Positions 12,532 through 22,399 of a stretch of DNA of 64,000 bases are shown one piece after another; position 1 is the first letter of the stretch; every line of letters starts with the position of its first letter. Position numbers and translations under genes: made by a program. Origin of the DNA: Enoplosus armatus (Eukaryota; Chordata; Actinopteri; Centrarchiformes; Enoplosidae); NCBI RefSeq assembly GCF_043641665.1, contig NC_092192.1:3073658-3137657 (forward strand). Reading direction: 5' to 3'. The notes below the pieces were generated by a model. That model was not told the origin of the DNA, did not search any database, and was given only the letters and a program-made list of their open reading frames with translations.

Positions 12532-12764
12532 GGGGTTATTCAACGATAATCCTTATCAGAGGGTGGCGGCCCTAACCTTAACTAAAAAAGAAGGAAGAAG
12601 AGATTGAACTGTTCCTCTTTTGTTCTGGCAGGTCTGTGTAGATGTGAACGATCTGAGAAACAAGAATCTGGACAGAAAATCCTTGATACATTAACAGTGT
12701 ATTATGAATGCATCTGTGTTCACGTGGACATGGCCTAAAATGGTTATTTGCTGCTGCTCCCTCT

Positions 12765-12900
12765 TACCTCCCTCCTCCATCTAATCTCATGATCTGAGCT
12801 GCTTTAAATGCATTTCCATTTGGCCTCATTACTCTCCGAGAGGACTGGCACCATGTGAGGAGCAAGCCAGCTATCTCTCCCCCTTGGCCACTTGGCAAGA
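12765..12900. promoter_or_regulatory. Candidate intronic regulatory element
   Basis: A repeat-free segment with CTAATCTCATGATCTGAGCT, TTTAAATGCATTTCC, a CATTACT word and CTTGGCCACTTGGCA. It contrasts with the simple repeats downstream. The density of TAAT/ATTA and TGCAT words suggests an enhancer. Conservation has not been checked. Confidence 0.25.
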
Positions 12901-12936
12901 CTGCAGTTTCTTTGTGTATGTATAACTGAGCACGTA

Positions 12937-12963
12937 TGTGTGTGTGTGTGTGTGTGTGTGTGC
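12937..12963. repeat. (TG)n microsatellite
   Basis: About 13 TG units within the intron. Confidence 0.9.
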
Positions 12964-13739
12964 ATATGAGTGTACAGTATTTGTGCATGCTGTTTGGGGA
13001 GGCTTTCTACTGTCTACTGTTTTTCACACACACAAATACAAAGACACACATTATCCTTCCAAACTGAGCAACAGACTCTTCATTCAGGGCTCATCTGATG
13101 TCTGAGGAAGGAATCAAATCAGCTGCATATTCAACTACACTTGGACTTTTTATTTAATTTAGTCTTTTTTGCTCATGCATTTACTGCACTCGTAAGCACA
13201 TTTATATCTACCTTTTAAGCATTTAGTTGCAGTCTTCCCAGCATTACAATGAGTACACAATGCAATATATGCCATCGGATGTCAGAGAGGAAACTATGTG
13301 TGTATTCCTCTGCCTTTAAGTGTGTTATTTAGCTTATACCATAGCGACATAGCCGGGCCAAAAAGGGATAAAATCATCCCCTTTTTTCTGTTTATGGTCG
13401 GTTTAACCAGTGAGAAGTAGCAATATATCCTGACTTAACATCTTCTTAGGGCTGTCAAAGCATGTGCAGAGGCAGCATAAATGAAAAAAAACAAAGGGTT
13501 TTCTCAATTTTCTCAAATGTCTTTTTAAGAAACTGAAATAGATCAAAATTCACTGACGAAGAACATGGTCGTAGTAAAAATCATTTTCAGGATGCTGGTT
13601 TTTACTGCTCATCCTCATCACTTACTGAAGTCAGAAAACCCCAAATTGGGTCAAAAGGCAGGAAGCCTGAACATTGATGAGGGACAAGCAAGTGAAATCC
13701 ACCAGTGTGATAAACAAATGTGCCCCAAAACAAATCTCT

Positions 13740-14250
13740 CTTAAAAAGGATCAGTTCACTCAATTTATAAAAAGATGCATTTTCTCATCAGCCTTCGTGG
13801 TGTAACCACGCAGGAACTTTTGGTTTTAAGATGAGATATCAGTCTATGAGATTTCAGCTGGAGGTAAATGGAGTTTTACTGGTGGTAATCTCATCTCGTC
13901 TTTCCAGAAACAATGTCCTGGTTACTCCAGATAATCCACACACTTTCCAATGCAAACAGTTCACAGAGAAATAGTCCCACAGTTTTCTAAAGGCAGATAT
14001 TGGTTGCCATTAAAGAAACTACGTCTGAAGGCATCTCTGCACTGACTTCACTGTTTAGCCATGGTTGCTGCTTGGTTGGAACCACAGACCAAAACTTTAT
14101 ATACTTCATATTTATCTGCTGGTTTTCTAAAATAAGGCATCTTTTCAGTGAAATTTGCGGAACGGGACTGAACCATGTACTTGCTTTCTTGTTAAGCCTG
14201 GAAGGCAAACTAAAGCTAACAGGAAACATTGGTTGATTTATAAACAAAAT
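13740..14250. mobile_element. Old fish interspersed repeat (AGGATCAGTTCACTC family)
   Basis: The left end AAAGGATCAGTTCACTCAAT, the middle block TCTTTCCAGAAACAATGTCC followed by GGTTACTCCAGATAATCCAC, and later words match the order of blocks in a very common teleost repeat, recalled from general familiarity. No inverted repeats good enough to define exact ends were seen. The open frames on both strands at 13987-14247 are incidental. Confidence 0.5.
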
Positions 14251-14319
14251 TAGTTTGGGAATTAAACTTGTGACTTAACTGTTCCTCTATTAGTCTTTGT
14301 AACAGCTTGCTGCCAGCCT

Positions 14320-14480
14320 CTCTGTCTGTCTGCAGGTGGGTTTCCTCCATGGCAGCAGCAGCTGTGTTTCAACAGATGCTAAATTACAGTGTGGACCTCG
14401 TGGTCGTATCTCTCTGGCAGGCTAATAATAGCATTAGCCTGAGCAGTGGAGAACCTCAGTGGTCACGATGACATGGCTGA
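14320..14480. promoter_or_regulatory. Candidate intronic regulatory element with palindromic homeodomain sites
   Basis: The segment contains an exact inverted repeat, AGGCTAAT at 14419-14426 and ATTAGCCT at 14433-14440, separated by 6 bases. Each arm contains a TAAT homeodomain core. Around it are CAGCAGCAGCTGTG (an E-box), GGTGGGTTTCCTCC and GTGGTCACGATGACA. It lies 1.1 kb upstream of the coding exon. The function is inferred. Confidence 0.35.
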
Positions 14481-15571
14481 TGGTTGTGTGGAGGCTGTAT
14501 TGCCAAAATCTATCTTTAATCATGAGCTTCTAAAATATATGGAAAGTAATATGTAGGCTACTGTTGCAATGTGGTCGAGGCAAATTATTTTATTTGTTTG
14601 TGATGTTTATTACTCTTTAGTTACTTGGTTCAGTTCTTCTCTTAAAGCTGCTCATTAACACCTAATAGCCATTACTGTAATGACACAACAACTTGACACA
14701 AATCAGTGACTACAATTTCTAACTTTCAGAGCTTTTTTTTCCACCGTACTACCGTGCCGTACTCTCAGCGCTCTTCTGTCAATCAAACACTGGGCAGGAG
14801 GATGACTTTTCTGCCATTGTGGCTGTGGTTCACATGCTAACTTGGCAAATCTTTTTCTGTTTATTTCAAACAGACCAGAAACAAAACACATCAGTTCCTG
14901 TGCACCAGAGGACGTGTTTAGAACAGGAAATGGAAAATCTCTCATGGAAAACGGAATAAAGCCGAATTGTTCTTGTATCGTGTCATTTGGACCAGAGAGA
15001 ATGAATTAAGAGTAGATACATACATGCATATCTTAATATGAAACTTTAAAGTAAAAGAAAGCAACGCTAGGCAAAGTTACTTTCTATGCTCCAGTCTGCG
15101 TCAGACAGATCATTCATTTAGTGCTGAAACGATTAGCTGATCAATGGACATAAAATTCACTGATAACAATTTTTATAGTCGATCAATCAGTCTTTTGAAA
15201 ATCTAAAATGCCAAACATTCCCTGGATCCAGCTTCTCAAACGCTGAGAATATCCTGCTTTTCTGTGGTTCATATTGCTGTTAATTCAATATCTCTGTGTT
15301 TTGGACTGTTTGTAGGATAAAATAAGAAATTTATAGATGTACATTAACTAAAACTGTATTAGCGGCAAACACCGTTATATAATGCAAGAGTTGTAGGTCT
15401 GGAATCTGAGGGAATCTGGGGTAATTTTCCTCATTGATGTAACCTTACAAGGACATGAAAAAGGGTTTTACAAGGTTTCAAACAGTACCCAGCCCTCGCT
15501 GTGCTAGTTGCAATAAAATGAATAAAACTTGCGTCTGTATATTAACAGGCTGGTCTATTCTAACCGCTGTC

Positions 15572-15596
15572 GCTTCCTTTCTCTGTGTGTTTGCAG
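15572..15596 (+). other. spry3: Splice acceptor of the spry3 coding exon
   Basis: A pyrimidine-rich tract (TTCCTTTCTCTGTGTGTTTG) leads into CAG at 15594-15596, a strong vertebrate 3' splice site. Exon 2 would begin at 15597, 86 nt before the main ATG. Confidence 0.75.
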
Positions 15597-15605
15597 GTTT
15601 ATCTG

Positions 15606-15950
15606 ATGTGCCGTGAGCGTTGGGAGCACCTTGCCCCAGCCCCGGCCTGCAGCTCTGGTGCCACCCAGCCTGGCTCACCAGGATGGACCCTGCTCATTCC
15701 TTCAGGATGGAGCCGGACGGGCTGGACCTCCAGCAGGTCCCAGTGCTGTCGCTCGACCAGATACGTGCCATCCGGGCCAACAATGACTATGTGGAGAGGC
15801 CCGTGGCGCTGGAACCGGCATCCCAGTCCGGATTTTTCTATGCCCATGATGACCGTTACCCTCATGGAGTATACCACCCCCAGCCTTCCTTCCACTCAGC
15901 CCTACCCCGCAGCCAAAGTCAGCAGCAGCATGCTCACCTGTCCCACCTGA
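15606..15950 (+). other. Upstream ORF overlapping the spry3 start out of frame
   Basis: ATG at 15606, ten bases into the predicted coding exon, opens a frame of 114 codons ending at 15950. It overlaps the first 268 bases of the main coding sequence in another frame. The start context is poor (C at -3, T at +4), so most ribosomes should scan past it. It has no recognisable domain, and its length reflects the biased codon composition of the overlapping Sprouty frame. If translated it would lower main-ORF output. It is not claimed as a protein. Confidence 0.35.
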
Positions 15951-16597
15951 GCCGTTCCAGTACCATAAGCTCTTCCATGTCTCGGACCAGTGCCACCTCA
16001 GACCAGCGGCTACTGGCAGGTTTGACACCATCACACTCTGGCCTAGGTTCGGTGGTCCGTTCTCAGCCTAAAGGAGAACTCAAGCCTGATGCTTCCTTGG
16101 GTAAAGGCTTGACAGAGGACGAGCCTGAGCTGGGCCTTCATTTGTTCATCTGCGAGCGGTGTGGTCGCTGTAAGTGCCAAGAGTGCTGCGCTCCCCGCCG
16201 CCTACCTTCCTGCTGGGCCTGTGGACAGCGCTGTCTGTGCTCTGCCGAAAGCGCTGTGGAATATGGCACCTGCTTGTGCTGTGTTAAAGGCCTGTTCTAC
16301 CACTGCTCTGCCCAGGATGACGAGGATAACTGCGCTGACCGGCCGTGCTCCTGCGCTCCAGCCCACGCCTGTGCCCGCTGGGGCACCATGGGGCTGCTGG
16401 CGCTCTGCCTGCCCTGCCTCTGCTGCTATCCCCCTGCCAGGCTGTGCCTTGCCCTGTGCCAGTGTGCCCATGACCGCACCACACGTCCCGGCTGCAGGTG
16501 CAGCAACACCAACACTGTGTGCCGCAAGATTTCCGCCTCCAACCCTAACCCCGGTCATCCCTCGCTCCGTAGCAAGGCCCTGGAGAAGCCGTTATGA
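15683..16597 (+). CDS. spry3: Sprouty homolog 3 (RTK/Ras-MAPK signalling feedback inhibitor)
   Basis: The 304-residue product is a Sprouty protein. These are cytoplasmic or membrane-associated, palmitoylated adaptors that dampen receptor tyrosine kinase / Ras-ERK signalling. Residues 22-40 hold the N-terminal motif LSLDQIRAI followed by NDYVERP. Its tyrosine (Tyr36) corresponds to the conserved phosphotyrosine that binds the CBL SH2-like domain. A serine-rich patch is at 91-106, followed by SDQRLL at 106-111. The cysteine-rich Sprouty domain spans about 157-282, with the CGRCKC, LPSCWAC, CLCSAES, YGTCLCCVKGLFYHC and EDNCAD blocks, then a hydrophobic cysteine-rich membrane-targeting stretch at 236-256 and RPGCRC at 268-273. 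NDYVERP, SSMS...ATSDQRLLA, LFICE.CGRCKC and TNTVCRKIS fit SPRY3 better than SPRY1, 2 or 4 (from memory). ATG 15683 is the first ATG in this frame after an in-frame stop at 15614 and has a good context. A second ATG lies at 15707. The coding region is intronless, as usual for the family. Confidence 0.95.
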   Translation: MDPAHSFRMEPDGLDLQQVPVLSLDQIRAIRANNDYVERPVALEPASQSGFFYAHDDRYPHGVYHPQPSFHSALPRSQSQQQHAHLSHLSRSSTISSSMSRTSATSDQRLLAGLTPSHSGLGSVVRSQPKGELKPDASLGKGLTEDEPELGLHLFICERCGRCKCQECCAPRRLPSCWACGQRCLCSAESAVEYGTCLCCVKGLFYHCSAQDDEDNCADRPCSCAPAHACARWGTMGLLALCLPCLCCYPPARLCLALCQCAHDRTTRPGCRCSNTNTVCRKISASNPNPGHPSLRSKALEKPL

Positions 16598-17489
16598 CAG
16601 GCCTGGATGGGGGCCAGGTAAATCCATTTCCTCTCAGCCGTCGCCAAAGCAATGCTGTCGCCAACAGTGCCACAGCCGACATTGTGACGACAATGCCATT
16701 GTGACCCACCTACCTAAATACGACAAGCCAACCAACCAACCAACCATGAAGTGTTGTTCACCTAATGTACCTTGAATTTACTTCTTCTCCAGCTCAGGAG
16801 GGACCAAAGCTTTAGTGTGCCTGTTCATGTTGGAGACTTCATGCCTGAAAACAAAAACTAGTCCTGAAGAAGAAGAATAAGCTGTCGTGCTTTGCTGGAC
16901 TGCCCTTCAACCTTAACCAAGACTTCCAGACAGAAATATCTTGTCTCTGCATTCGGTGGTGTAATATGGACGTGTTAAAATCTATTTATTTATTCTTGAA
17001 CCTCCTTCCTCCCCACCCTTTGCAAAGAGAAGGCAGATGGGGCGATGGACCAAATAAGGAAGGAAAGACGCCTGTGGCGATGTGTATGGTCTATGCCAAC
17101 AGAGTTTCTGTCCTCTAGAAAGAGATAATCAGAAGAAGCATGGGAGATTGAGGACTTGAGACCACAATGACATTCAGAAAACTCCACAAAAGGTTGAAGA
17201 TGAATTAATGAAGAAACCAATGTTGTGCTGCGGTGAATATCAGACTGGGACTCTGAGCAAAACACCAAGGCATAAAGTGAGAACAAAGACACTTGTAACA
17301 CACCTGTAACAACAGTTTGACACCAAAAAAAGGGACCATGCACTGTACAAACTGAGTGAATTTCAATGCTATTAAGCTCATTTGTAAAGGAAAAGCACTG
17401 TGAGGTAGATGGACAATGTTTTCCCCAGCAGCCTAGAGTTGAATGGAGGATTATTTAACCGGAGGGAGGGTGCATCCATTGTGTCTAGG

Positions 17490-17493
<4 letters not shown>

Positions 17494-17521
<28 letters not shown>
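17494..17521. repeat. (GT)n microsatellite
   Basis: About 14 GT units within the candidate 3' UTR. Confidence 0.95.
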
Positions 17522-18001
17522 CCTCCTACGGTATAACAACCTGTGTATGTAGAGCCTGTGTGTATGTTGTTTTGTCAGCAGAAGAAGCCTCCCTTGTCTT
17601 ATTTTTAGCAGTGCTGCTTCAGTGGAGCTCTGAGGGTCTGGTCGGGTTTCCTCCAGAAGTCAGTCTGTCGCCAACCTCCCTCCTCTGACCGACCTCCTTC
17701 ACTGCCCCCACCTCCATCCTTCTCTCCTCCTCCTCTACCACACTTAATCCACTCTCCTCCCATCCTACAAATCAAATGCTCTTTACTCTGAACCATCTTT
17801 GTGTCTCGCTCTCATTCAGGCAGTCAGTTAGTACTTTGATCCAGAATGACTTACGGTGGAAAAACAGCGGCTTTAGTTCTGATAAAACCGATTCTGTCGC
17901 CATGGAAGTACAGTGAAGAATTTCCCAAGCAGAAATAATGTTTGCATTTTCAGCAACCAGGTTGAACAGAGCAACAGTAGCTGAATCAGTTATTTTGCTT
18001 C

Positions 18002-18007
18002 AATAAA
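18002..18007 (+). terminator. Proximal polyadenylation signal candidate (AATAAA)
   Basis: AATAAA lies 1.4 kb downstream of the stop codon, in CTTCAATAAAATTATACG. The downstream GT-rich element is weak, so this is a possible but not certain 3' end. Confidence 0.35.
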
Positions 18008-18106
18008 ATTATACGGGGGAGAACTTGCTTCTTCTCAAACTCAACAAAGGTCGAGTTTCCAGCACATTTGGAAACTGTTAACTAACTTAATGTTGATGAG
18101 ATTTTG

Positions 18107-18300
18107 ATCCAGGGGCCACATTCACAAAATATCTTAAGGCTAAATAGTCCCTAACATGTTAAGTAAAATATATTGGACATGCCAGTCATTGTTTTTTTTT
18201 TTTACTTTAATGTAAATCACTAAGCTTTGTAGCATTAAAACCCAGCTGCTAAGTCTCTGGTGTTAGGGGCTGCTCTTGGTAATAGATAGGTATCTTTTGG
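18107..18300. mobile_element. Possible old MITE fragment
   Basis: AGGGGCCACATTCACAAAAT followed by ATCTTAAGGCTAAATAGTCC resembles the left end of a common fish MITE whose ends read GGGCC(G/A)(T/C)ATTCACAAAA. The right end is not recognisable. Low confidence. Confidence 0.3.
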
Positions 18301-18879
18301 GAAAATAATATGATATGGAGGTATTGGCTTAATTGTCAATTGCCTCACCAACAAATCGAAACAATCCAATTACCTTGGAGATCAAGGTTTGCACTCTGCT
18401 AGTTGGCCACTGGAAAAAATGGAGTTATGCAGCTTTGATGACCTTTGAATTTCCCAGCAGTCCGTCAGAGTTAACCCCACCCCTTCTCAGAAGCTCAAGC
18501 ATGGAAGATACTTTGAGATTATGGCCCCACAAGACCTTCATCCGCTTGATGAGGCTCAGGCCTGTCTATATGAGAGGTCCTCCGGGGCTGCGAGAGAGCC
18601 ATACTGAATGCCCACTGCCACAGCGCTCTGTAATGTGTTGCTCACATGACAGGAAATTTAAATCTCCACAGAAAGATTAAAATGGATGTTTTTACTCTCT
18701 CCTTCTGTCTTTTGAAATTACCACGGCACTAAAAGAAAAACAATTACAACCTAACCCAAACAGTGGAATGCCAGCTGATACAAGGCGTAATTTTTTCCCA
18801 CACACCCATATATCCCTCCTGTCTCGTCCGTCTCTCCTCTTACGCTCAGAGGGCTAAAAGCCTCCAGTTCCTGGCCCAC

Positions 18880-19110
18880 GGAGAGTTGATCAAACAGGCA
18901 ATTAGCTTCATGATAGCTCTTAATGGGCCGGAGAAGAATGGAGCGTGGGAGGGAGGGAGGGAGGGAGGGAAGTGAGGGGACAGGATGAGTGGAGTTGTGG
19001 TGTTTGGCAGATGGACAGCTGATGAGGGGAGAGGGATGCTGGGAGGAAAGAGAAAAGGAGAGAGGTTGGATGGAGGAAAGGAAAGTGAGGATGGTGATGT
19101 CGCCATTAAG
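18880..19110. repeat. Purine-rich (GGGA)n tract and flanking GA-rich DNA
   Basis: A short unique segment with AGGCAATTAGCTTCATGATA is followed by (GGGA)n at 18948-18971 and then about 130 bases dominated by G and A. Reverse-strand Pro/Ser-rich frames here come from the repeat. Confidence 0.7.
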
Positions 19111-19355
19111 TCAGATGGAGACGGTGCATGCTCAGAAAAAAACTAAAACATGAGCAGTGTGACTTTTTTTATTTCCTTGTAGGTTGAAATGACTTTCATC
19201 GCTTTGACTGAACTTATTCAGCACTTCAGGTGACGTAAATGCAACAGCAGCGCGTGGCTCTTCTAGGAGGGAAGGCTTCAAAGCTGATAAAAAGCAACAC
19301 ACACACAGCGTCAGGTGTGTGCACATGTGTGTGTATGCATGAACATGTTTTTAAG

Positions 19356-19358
<3 letters not shown>

Positions 19359-19414
<56 letters not shown>
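19359..19414. repeat. (GT)n microsatellite
   Basis: About 28 uninterrupted GT units, with further imperfect TGTG and CACA runs on both sides (19313-19500). Confidence 0.95.
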
Positions 19415-19416
<2 letters not shown>

Positions 19417-19893
19417 ATATTTGGATGCATATGGGCTTTTCTGTGTGTGTGTATGTGTGTCAGGGTGCGTCACCTAAGCACACACACACACACACACTGA
19501 CCTGATTTGTTAAATTTACTTTGCTATATTTTTATATGTAAATATGGGCTATTAACTGTATAACTATTTTTATTCTGCTTTATTTTGTTTCTATGAGATT
19601 GATATTATTACAGCTGTTTTCCATTATAGTGAATATTTACTTATTTACTGTCCACTTGTGATCAATTCAGGACATTTTGGGGCAACTCTGACAGCGAACA
19701 CTGAACAAGGATAACGCTGTAGCATCGATTCATTGCCACGTCCGTTAGTATAGCTCAGTATTCTGAGTATTCTGCTGACCTGAAAGCGAACAAAATTAGG
19801 ATTTGTCTAACAATTCTTCTCAGATGTGTGACATCAGTGTCGCTGTGATCTCGGTTGCTGAAGGTTTTTGCTGCATGGAACACTTTGATACAC

Positions 19894-20182
19894 TTAAAGG
19901 CCTCAGTATGCTTCAAAGGAAGTGCTTGTCGGTTCATCTAACAGCGCCTTAAACCCCTTTTCTGACGGCAAAATTTAAGGTTAAGTCAGATCATTTTTCA
20001 ATAGACAATCCAACAATCATGTGGTGCAGAGGTGTGAACGTTGGCAGGGTTTGAACTTCTCTCTGAAGGTCTTTTTTCATTTATGAAAATCTATGAACGC
20101 CTTCGATTTTTATGATTTATTCCCTTCCACATGGTAAAAAACATTTACCAACTAGAACGTTTGAAGCATACTGAGGCCTTAA
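19894..20182. mobile_element. TTAA-flanked MITE with 19-bp perfect inverted ends
   Basis: The left end reads GGCCTCAGTATGCTTCAAA at 19899-19917. Its exact reverse complement is at 20160-20178, just before TTAA (20179-20182). The left copy is preceded by TTAA plus one A (19894-19898). An element of about 280 bp with such ends and TTAA on both sides fits a small non-autonomous DNA transposon using TTAA target sites (piggyBac-like preference). There is no coding capacity. It lies in the candidate 3' UTR. Confidence 0.8.
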
Positions 20183-21153
20183 GGCTCATAAAAGGGTTTG
20201 TAAGTTGACAGAACTACTCTGCAGATCGGTAATAAGGTATTAGAGCAGATTTGATGACTTACAGTAAAGTAAAAAGACAAAGCAAAATTGTCAGAGAAAG
20301 CCAAGCTGGCACAGGATACCCAATACAGCAACCTAAATATTTTTCAATGCATGTGTTATGGTTTATTTCTCATCGGTAGGGCATCATAACACAAGTAAAA
20401 CGTAGTATGACTTACTGAAGAGTGATAAGAAATGTTTTAATAGTTTAAACGCGTGGGTGCTTTCAGAATGTGTGAATGTTGCCCCAAATGTTTCTGTGCT
20501 CTCACTTTGATAGACGGGTTGGCTAACTATGGAGGACACACTCAATTCAAATATGGCCTTTTCTTTGTCTTTTTTAATGTTGCAACTTTCTCCACTTTTA
20601 GTGTTACCTTTGACATTATTATTACTATTATTATTATTAGAAGTATTGGCAACCAAAACACATAATCTATGTAATTGACACCTATTAATGCAAATCACCT
20701 AAGTTGACATTATGTCCACGTCAATGCTGATGAATTTGAAGACTTTTTGTTCCCACATGTTCAGTTTTCATCCATACTAAGAAGTGTTTTCAAGCACCCA
20801 AAGCAGAACAAGTGGACATATTGGAAAATGCCAGTTCCATGTAGACGAAAGGAGAAACTGAGCTTTTTGAAAACGCTAACTGTATGCTTGTCATGGGAGA
20901 CATTTTTGATAAATCGCTGGCACATTCTATCCTGCATGCATGCTCTGTGAATGACAAACAACGCTTCAAAAAGCAGCAGAAAACCACTCGGCGGCCGTGC
21001 GCAGACGCTGCCGGCTCGACTGGTCCGTCTGATGGAAGAAACAAACACTTTTCTATTGTTGTGGTGTTTGAAAACAATAATGTGAACAGAAAACTTTCAG
21101 AATGGAAACTTTGTTTTCAAATTTAACTGCATAACTGTGGTCATGGCCTCTCG

Positions 21154-21154
<1 letters not shown>

Positions 21155-21193
<39 letters not shown>
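21155..21193. repeat. (CA)n microsatellite
   Basis: About 19 uninterrupted CA units. Confidence 0.95.
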
Positions 21194-21195
<2 letters not shown>

Positions 21196-21812
21196 TCTTC
21201 TCTACATTGGCTGGATGACTTCAGTCAGATCTTGGTGCTTGGGGAGATGACTTGAGGAACATTTATTTGTACCCGGATTGTTTTCTATCTGAGCTGGATG
21301 ATGTTTTTATTATTTCATTGTGTTCCGAGTAGCTTTGACATATTTACAGTGACAGTTGTCCAATCATAACCTCTTCAGTACGCAATGTCTTGTATGTACT
21401 ACAGATACACACAGAGTGGTGCAAGCAGTGCATTGTGGGGTACAAGACAAATCAACTTCCAATTATTCTCATTTTAAATGAGTGATTTTTTATGTTTAAA
21501 CAGTCTTAAACTCTTTTATACTGTATGTATCTGATGTGCGTCTCTTCAGATATTTGTTTTCTAAGATGATCTTATAAAGTGCAAATCATTTTCTTTTTGA
21601 AATGCAATTTTTTTTTTTGCTATTTTAAAAACATCAAAATGATGGTTTAAACAGGATTTAAGGGAAATGAAGGACAGCTATTGTGATTACAAGACTTTTT
21701 TAAAGACATTTTTGAGTCGTTTTGGGGTCTTTACACGGCCATCACTCTTTACTGGTGTGCAACTCCCACACCTCACTTCTGCTGACGACTGCTGTGTGTA
21801 TCTGTATGTACT

Positions 21813-21818
21813 AATAAA
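21813..21818 (+). terminator. Polyadenylation signal candidate (AATAAA)
   Basis: AATAAA in GTACTAATAAAGCGTTCC. A modest U-rich stretch follows. It is a possible intermediate 3' end for a long spry3 transcript. Confidence 0.3.
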
Positions 21819-22313
21819 GCGTTCCAATATTTAATTCCAAGATTTCCCAAACGTTCCTGACATTCCTCCCTCAGGACCGGAGCTCATGTCAGGAACCTGT
21901 CTGATGCTGTACGTACGCAGGCTGCCACTGTAACCACTAAACTTCTCCTCTTGTGTCTTAGCAAGCATCGCTTCTGGTACAAATTGGCATCGTGTATGTT
22001 GTAAAAGAATTTAAGGAGAGTATATGGAACAAATATATATAGAAATCTATCTAAAATGAATATATTATATATGGAACAATATGCAATTCACACTTTCTGT
22101 TTCACTGCTGATATTGCTTCATGGATATTTATTTAAATGGTTGCAACAATGGCGGTAACAATAATCATGAGGATGATGAGTGACGTATTTATTTTACAGT
22201 GGTCAGGGGAGATGAAGAGCACCGATGTTGTTGTTGTTTGTCTTTTGATTTTGTTTATTTGTTCCTCTTGGTGTGGTGTGGCTGCTGCTACCCTCCTGGC
22301 TAAAGATGAACCA

Positions 22314-22319
22314 ATAAAA
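22314..22319 (+). terminator. Distal polyadenylation signal candidate (AATAAA)
   Basis: AATAAA in AACCAATAAAAAGGAG, followed by a TG-rich stretch at about 22340-22362 that could be the downstream element. A further AATAAA lies at 22391. This is the best-looking 3' end downstream of spry3. Confidence 0.4.
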
Positions 22320-22399
22320 AGGAGTTTCCAAGCAGAACAAATGTGTACTCTGTGACTGACTGAATGATTTAACAATTGCTCCATCTAATCAATAAAGTG

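Larger units (their letters stand above)
1905..15596 (+). other. spry3: Candidate intron 1 of spry3 (about 13.7 kb)
   Basis: The intron is bounded by GTAAGC at 1905 and by a pyrimidine-rich tract plus TTTGCAG ending at 15596. No coding sequence is recognisable inside. The content is microsatellites, purine tracts at 3100-3330 and 7480-7690, an old fish interspersed repeat at about 8550-9142, a LINE-type tail at about 12156-12200, another fish repeat at about 13740-14250, and three compositionally distinct segments at 11460-11610, 12765-12900 and 14320-14480 that could be regulatory. Other stretches show nothing specific. Confidence 0.5.
16598..22340 (+). other. spry3: Candidate long 3' UTR of spry3
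   Basis: After the stop codon the sequence is AT-rich and has no coding signal. It contains AU-rich words (TATTTATTTATTC at about 16982, ATATTTATTTAAATGG at about 22126) and a Pumilio-type TGTAAATA at 19537. Polyadenylation signals AATAAA lie at 18002, 21813, 22314 and 22391. The 22314 signal is followed within 25-45 bases by TG-rich DNA, the best 3'-end configuration. The T/G-rich block at about 22220-22290 also looks like the end of a vertebrate 3' UTR. A short form ending near 18025 is equally possible. Simple repeats and one MITE lie inside, so the long form is an inference. Confidence 0.4.

Noticed and set aside
15620..15682. Extending the Sprouty protein upstream by 21 residues
   Set aside because: The extension would start at TTG, not ATG. 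An in-frame stop lies just before it at 15614, and family N-termini begin near the conserved region.
15599..16558. Several minus-strand frames (up to 118 codons) opposite the Sprouty exon
   Set aside because: Antisense shadows of a GC-rich coding exon.
16161..16775. 204-codon cysteine/alanine/proline-rich open frame on the plus strand
   Set aside because: It overlaps the Sprouty cysteine-rich domain in another frame, and its composition mirrors the codon bias of that domain. No independent start context or domain.
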